Of a DNA stretch of 64,000 bases, positions 60,801 to 64,000 are shown one piece after another (positions within the stretch are counted from its first letter, which is position 1; every line of letters starts with the position of its first letter). The translations under genes and the position numbers were made by a program. The notes below the pieces were generated by a model that had not been told where the DNA came from, did no database searches, and was given only the letters and a program-made list of their open reading frames with translations. Origin of the DNA: Neorhizobium sp. NCHU2750 (GTDB lineage: Bacteria > Pseudomonadota > Alphaproteobacteria > Rhizobiales > Rhizobiaceae); contig NZ_CP030827.1 in the NCBI RefSeq assembly GCF_003597675.1, positions 2,666,001 to 2,730,000 of the forward strand. Direction: 5' to 3'.

Positions 60801-61885
60801 GGCAGATCCCTTGCTCCGATACCGTTCTTGCCGATCAGCAGGAAGAGGAAGACCGGCGCCCCGAACAGCGCCGTGACGACGCCGATCGGCAATTCCGCAG
60901 GCGCTGCCACCGTGCGCGCCACACTGTCGGCGATCAGAAGCAGTGCCCCGCCACCAAGCGCCGAACCGGGCAGCAGGAAGCGGTGCGACGGCCCCATGGC
61001 GATCCTCAGAAGATGCGGCACGACGATGCCGACGAAGCCGATCGAGCCCGCGACCGCAACCGTCGAGCCGCAGGCCGCAGCGACCGCGATGATGACGATG
61101 CGCTTCAGCCGCTGCACCGGAATGCCCATATGGAAGGCCGCCGCATCGCCGAGCACCAGAGCATCGAGCCCGCGCGCGACGAAGGGAATGATCGCAAGCA
61201 CCACCGCGATGAAGGGCAGGATCGACAGCACCCGCCCATAGGTCGCACCACCGAGCGAACCGAGGCTCCAGAAGGTGATATCGCGCAACTGCCGGTCATC
61301 AACCGTGGTGATCAGCAGACCCATCAGCGCCCCCGTCAATGCACCTATGGCAATGCCGCACAGGATCAGCGCCGTCGTCGACGTCCGCCCGTCACGGGTG
61401 GCGATCATGTAGAGAAGCCATGTATTGATCAGCCCGCCGAAAAACGCCATCAGCGGCAGAAACTGGCCGCCGAGCAGCATGGCGAGCGGAGCCAGAGCCG
61501 CATTGCCCCAGGCGATGGCAAGGACTGCGAAAAGCCCGGCACCGGACGTTACCCCGACAATGCCGGGATCGGCCAGCGGATTGCGGAACAGGCCCTGCAT
61601 CATCGCACCCGATACGGCAAGCCCTGCCCCGACCAGAAGCCCGAGCGCCGTGCGCGGCAGGCGAACCGCCTCGAGAATGACCCGTTCCTGCGTCGTCAGC
61701 CGGTCGCCGTGTCCGGTCAGATAGTCCCACAGGTCGAAAAGCCCGACACCGGTCGGCCCGGCATGCAGGGAGATCAGACAGGCGGCCACAAGCAGGAGCG
61801 CAAGCAGGACGAGCACGATGACGCTCTGCCCGGTCCGGTCTCCCTCACGCGCTCTGATGAGCGGCATGGCGAGAGCCCGCAACAT
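60797..61885 (-). CDS. hmuU: Heme ABC transporter permease HmuU
   Basis: Inner-membrane permease of 362 residues with about ten helices, BtuC/FecCD type: LPRTALGLLVGAGLAVSGAMMQGLFRNPLADPGIVG (in pieces) is the family signature for iron-chelate and heme permeases. Overlaps hmuT by one base and hmuV by four bases. Imports heme across the inner membrane. Confidence 0.95.
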   Translation of the reverse strand: MLRALAMPLIRAREGDRTGQSVIVLVLLALLLVAACLISLHAGPTGVGLFDLWDYLTGHGDRLTTQERVILEAVRLPRTALGLLVGAGLAVSGAMMQGLFRNPLADPGIVGVTSGAGLFAVLAIAWGNAALAPLAMLLGGQFLPLMAFFGGLINTWLLYMIATRDGRTSTTALILCGIAIGALTGALMGLLITTVDDRQLRDITFWSLGSLGGATYGRVLSILPFIAVVLAIIPFVARGLDALVLGDAAAFHMGIPVQRLKRIVIIAVAAACGSTVAVAGSIGFVGIVVPHLLRIAMGPSHRFLLPGSALGGGALLLIADSVARTVAAPAELPIGVVTALFGAPVFLFLLIGKNGIGARDLP

Positions 61886-62769
61886 CAGTGGATCGCGTCC
61901 GGATAGAGCTTGGCTGCAAGCGCACGGGCCGCTTCCGGCGTGCGCGGGCCAAAGCCCAGAAGCAGGAGACCATCCATCGAGATCAGCGTCTTGTTGGCCG
62001 CAGCCGGGGTCGCCTGCATGGACGGAAGCGAGAACATCTGCTCCGGCGAAATGGCGTGCTCGCCGGCCTGCATGGTCAATACGGCATCGGGAGCGGCGGC
62101 AATCACCGCCTCGTCCGACATCGGCTTGTAACCGGTGACGGTCGGCGCCGCGTTGACGCCGCCGGCAAGCTCTATGATCGCGCCGGCTTCGGTATCAGCG
62201 CCCCCAGCTATCAGCCGGCCATTGGCAACCGACAGCACGAACAAAACCTTCTTCTTGTCGCCGGGGATTTTCGCCACATCGGCCTCGATCGCCTTCAGGC
62301 CATCGTCGGTCTTCTTGGCAAGCGCGTCGGCCTTGTCGGCAAGACCAACGGCGGCGCCGACGTCACGGATCTTCTGGCCGATCTTGTCGGCCTTCGGCGG
62401 CGTCGGAATGATGACGACCGGCACTTCGCTGGCCTTCAGGATATCCAGGACCTGCGGCGGGCCGGAGCCTTCCTCCATCAGGATCAGGTCCGGCTTCTGC
62501 GAGAGAACGCCCTCGGCGGAGAGCTGGCGCATATAGCCGACATTCGGCTTCGAATTGGCTTGCTCCGGATAGAAGCTCGTCGTGTCGCGCGCCACGATGC
62601 GGTCCTGCGCGCCGAGATCGTAGAGGATTTCGGTGATCGTGCCGCCGATGGAAACGATCCGCTTGGCTTCGGGATTGCCCCTGTCGGCAGCCGATGCACC
62701 ACCGGCAACCAGAGACGCACCGACCACAACGACGGTGAAAATTTGCCGGAACCCGAACGAGGAAATCAT
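61885..62769 (-). CDS. hmuT: Periplasmic heme-binding protein HmuT
   Basis: Secreted protein of 294 residues with signal peptide ending ...AGGASA near residue 27. The body is a class III binding protein: KRIVSIGGTITEILYDLGAQDRIVARD, then DLILMEEGSGPP and the closing LLLGFGPRTPEAARALAAKL (pieces). Typical of HmuT/ShuT. It diverges from the IsdG-type monooxygenase; no hmuS or hmuP lies immediately upstream as it would in classical rhizobial hmuPSTUV. Confidence 0.92.
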   Translation of the reverse strand: MISSFGFRQIFTVVVVGASLVAGGASAADRGNPEAKRIVSIGGTITEILYDLGAQDRIVARDTTSFYPEQANSKPNVGYMRQLSAEGVLSQKPDLILMEEGSGPPQVLDILKASEVPVVIIPTPPKADKIGQKIRDVGAAVGLADKADALAKKTDDGLKAIEADVAKIPGDKKKVLFVLSVANGRLIAGGADTEAGAIIELAGGVNAAPTVTGYKPMSDEAVIAAAPDAVLTMQAGEHAISPEQMFSLPSMQATPAAANKTLISMDGLLLLGFGPRTPEAARALAAKLYPDAIH

Positions 62770-62838
62770 GATGATCCATCCTTTTCGCCGCCGCGGCCCG
62801 AAAAGGACGGCAAGGAGGGCGGCGCTGCAAAACCTTAT

Positions 62839-62861
62839 AACTTGAGTTGACTACGCAAGTT
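62839..62861. promoter_or_regulatory. Inverted repeat between hmuT and the heme monooxygenase gene
   Basis: AACTTG (62839-62844) and CAAGTT (62856-62861) with an 11-bp spacer. The spacing and sequence fit neither the RirA box nor the Irr box well, but it overlaps the likely divergent promoters and could be an iron-responsive operator. Confidence 0.3.
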
Positions 62862-62935
62862 TTTTTGGCTTTTCAAGGGGAGAGGCCGCAGATATCTTGA
62901 GCCTAAAGTGAAACTTAAAGTGAGGATTTTGATCC

Positions 62936-63283
62936 ATGTATATCGCAATGAACCGTTTCCGCGTCGTGCCGGGCTTTGAAGAGGCTTTTGAAGCCATCTG
63001 GAACGGCCGCAAGGGCCGGCTGGCGGAGCTTCCGGGCTATGTCGAGTTTCACATGCTGAAAGGTCCGAAGGCTGAGGATCACACGCTCTATGCATCCCAC
63101 ACCGTCTGGGAAAGCTTCGAGCACTTCCAGGCCTGGACCAAGTCGGAACAGTTCCGCGCCGCCCATGCCAGTGCCGGCGAGAACCGCGGCAAGGTCGAAT
63201 ATCTGTCCGGCCCGCAGTTCGAAGGCTTCGAGGTCATCATCCACGAAGACAAGAATGGCGCACGTCCCGCCGATGCGGCCTGA
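62936..63283 (+). CDS. IsdG-type heme-degrading monooxygenase (ABM domain)
   Basis: Protein of 115 residues. The catalytic triad of IsdG/IsdI heme oxygenases is conserved in position: Asn6 in IAMNRFRV, Trp67 in FQAWTKSEQF, His77 in RAAHAS. The ABM ferredoxin-like fold is clear from VVPGFEEAFEAIWNGRKG. It would open the heme ring to release iron in the cytoplasm, the step after HmuTUV import. A HutX/ChuX gene follows seven bases later, probably in the same operon. Confidence 0.85.
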   Translation: MYIAMNRFRVVPGFEEAFEAIWNGRKGRLAELPGYVEFHMLKGPKAEDHTLYASHTVWESFEHFQAWTKSEQFRAAHASAGENRGKVEYLSGPQFEGFEVIIHEDKNGARPADAA

Positions 63284-63292
63284 GGTCTCTTG

Positions 63293-63823
63293 ATGAACGC
63301 AGTGTCCGAAATCACGCCTGAACCGGCTGCCGGCCGCCGCGACCGCGCGCTTGCGGCACTTGCCGAAAAGCTCGATGGCATCGTCGAATCGATCGCCGCT
63401 TCTGCCGACGTGACACCCGCCGAAATTCTCGAAATCCTGCCTGAGGGTTCGGCCGTCATCGCATCGAAGGAAAGCTTCCTCGATATCTGGAACGAACTCA
63501 CCACCTGGGGCATCGTCCTCTTCCTCGTCCACACCGAAGACGTGGTGGCTGAGATCGACGGCAGCCTTCCCGTCGGTTCGGAAAGCCATGGCTGGTTCAA
63601 CATCCACGGCGACAGCCCGATCGGGGGCCACATCAAGAAGGACAATTGCGCCTCGGTGACCTTCGTCGACCGCGCCTTCCACGGCCGCCGTTCCTGTTCC
63701 ATTTGGTTCATGAACGCCAAGGGCGCACCGATGTTCAAGATCTTCGTCAAGCGCGACGAGGCCCGTGAGCTTCTGCCCGAACAGCTGGCGAAGTTCGAAG
63801 CTCTGCGCGCCCGCTACGCATAA
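63293..63823 (+). CDS. hutX: HutX/ChuX-family heme carrier protein
   Basis: Cytoplasmic protein of 176 residues. The sequence has the ChuX/HutX fold hallmarks: VTPAEILEILPEGSAV early, FLDIWNELTTWGIVLFLVHTED, and HGWFNIHGDSPIGGHIKKDN, then CSIWFMNAKGAPMFKIFVKRD. Family members bind heme and carry it to degrading enzymes. ATG at 63293 follows TTG at 63290 in frame; GAGG is suitably placed. Confidence 0.9.
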   Translation: MNAVSEITPEPAAGRRDRALAALAEKLDGIVESIAASADVTPAEILEILPEGSAVIASKESFLDIWNELTTWGIVLFLVHTEDVVAEIDGSLPVGSESHGWFNIHGDSPIGGHIKKDNCASVTFVDRAFHGRRSCSIWFMNAKGAPMFKIFVKRDEARELLPEQLAKFEALRARYA

Positions 63824-63844
63824 GACATACCGACAAGAAAAACG

Positions 63845-63878
63845 AAAAAGGCGGGCGCCTGCCGTAGCGCCCGCCTTT
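63845..63878. terminator. Bidirectional terminator after hutX
   Basis: AAAGGCGGGCGC (63847-63858) pairs with GCGCCCGCCTTT (63867-63878) across eight bases. A-run on the left and T-run on the right allow it to serve both the heme operon and the convergent gene. Confidence 0.85.
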
Positions 63879-63931
63879 CCGGCCATTGGCCTCGGGATGT
63901 CCGGGTTCGGACCGGAAACATTTTCGACAAG

Positions 63932-64000
63932 TTAATGGTGAGCCACGTGTTCCGGCTTGCCCTTGTGCTTGGTCGAGGCGAAATCTTCGAGTTGGCTTTC
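63932..64000 (-). CDS. C-terminal end of an unidentified protein (5' part outside window)
   Basis: Only 22 codons and the TAA stop (63932-63934) are in the window. The residues (ESQLEDFASTKHKGKPEHVA, then HH) are polar and charged, with no domain to recognise. It converges with hutX across the shared terminator. Identity unknown. Confidence 0.5.
   Translation of the reverse strand, partial: ESQLEDFASTKHKGKPEHVAHH

Noticed and set aside
62839..62861. RirA or Irr iron box between hmuT and the monooxygenase gene
   Set aside because: The inverted repeat matches neither published consensus; kept only as an unnamed low-confidence operator.

Overview
The window looks like chromosomal DNA of an alphaproteobacterium of the Rhizobiales, probably Rhizobiaceae (Rhizobium/Agrobacterium group). 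Base composition is GC-rich. It carries the order sciP - fliJ - ctrA - chpT, a DUF1134/EipA gene, soxBDAG sarcosine oxidase, hmuTUV and rhizobial-type short interspersed repeats. These identifications come from reading the proteins and motifs; no database search was run. About 60 protein genes are supported. I see no rRNA, tRNA, CRISPR array, transposase or prophage.

Layout. 1-2912: livH-livM-livG branched-chain amino-acid transporter, with livG running off the left edge. 3182-12012: methylated-glycine catabolism, with a dimethylglycine-dehydrogenase-like flavoenzyme and soxB-soxD-soxA-soxG. A higBA toxin-antitoxin pair sits between a decayed second copy of the soxG 3' end and the intact soxG. 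12274-18777: cell-cycle block (DUF2793 protein, sciP, pqiA-like gene, acetyltransferase, fliJ, ctrA, receiver protein, chpT, eipA) with several candidate CtrA boxes and two GANTC sites. 18926-27715: coiled-coil protein, RNA methylase, pseudouridine synthase, an EamA/WYL-regulator divergent pair around a perfect palindrome, a methyltransferase, rpoH and a zinc alcohol dehydrogenase. 27793-34866: PepSY membrane protein, a large Pro/Ala-rich membrane protein, purA, and a second EamA transporter.

34950-43901 holds the most interesting accessory unit. It consists of a creatininase-family hydrolase, a LysR regulator with a small secreted protein, and a divergent six-gene operon: NMT1-type binding protein, ATPase, permease, cytosine-deaminase-like amidohydrolase, FAD-linked oxidase and flavodoxin-fold reductase. 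A 34-bp inverted-repeat sequence with identical spacing lies in front of both the creatininase gene and the operon, which suggests one regulon for an N-heterocycle or cyclic amide.

44055-50008 holds LtrA, DUF3422, a lysozyme-like lipoprotein, YceI and a diguanylate cyclase. 50145-57122 is a minus-strand detoxification run: ring-cleaving dioxygenase and hydrolase of the MhqO/MhqD type, MarR-EmrA-EmrB with an operator-like palindrome, an aldehyde dehydrogenase and a RidA protein. 57271-59919 has ung, a VOC protein, galE and a DUF454 protein. 59982-63823 is a heme island: hmuTUV on the minus strand, diverging from an IsdG-type monooxygenase and a HutX/ChuX heme carrier. A minus-strand gene of unknown function enters at the right edge.
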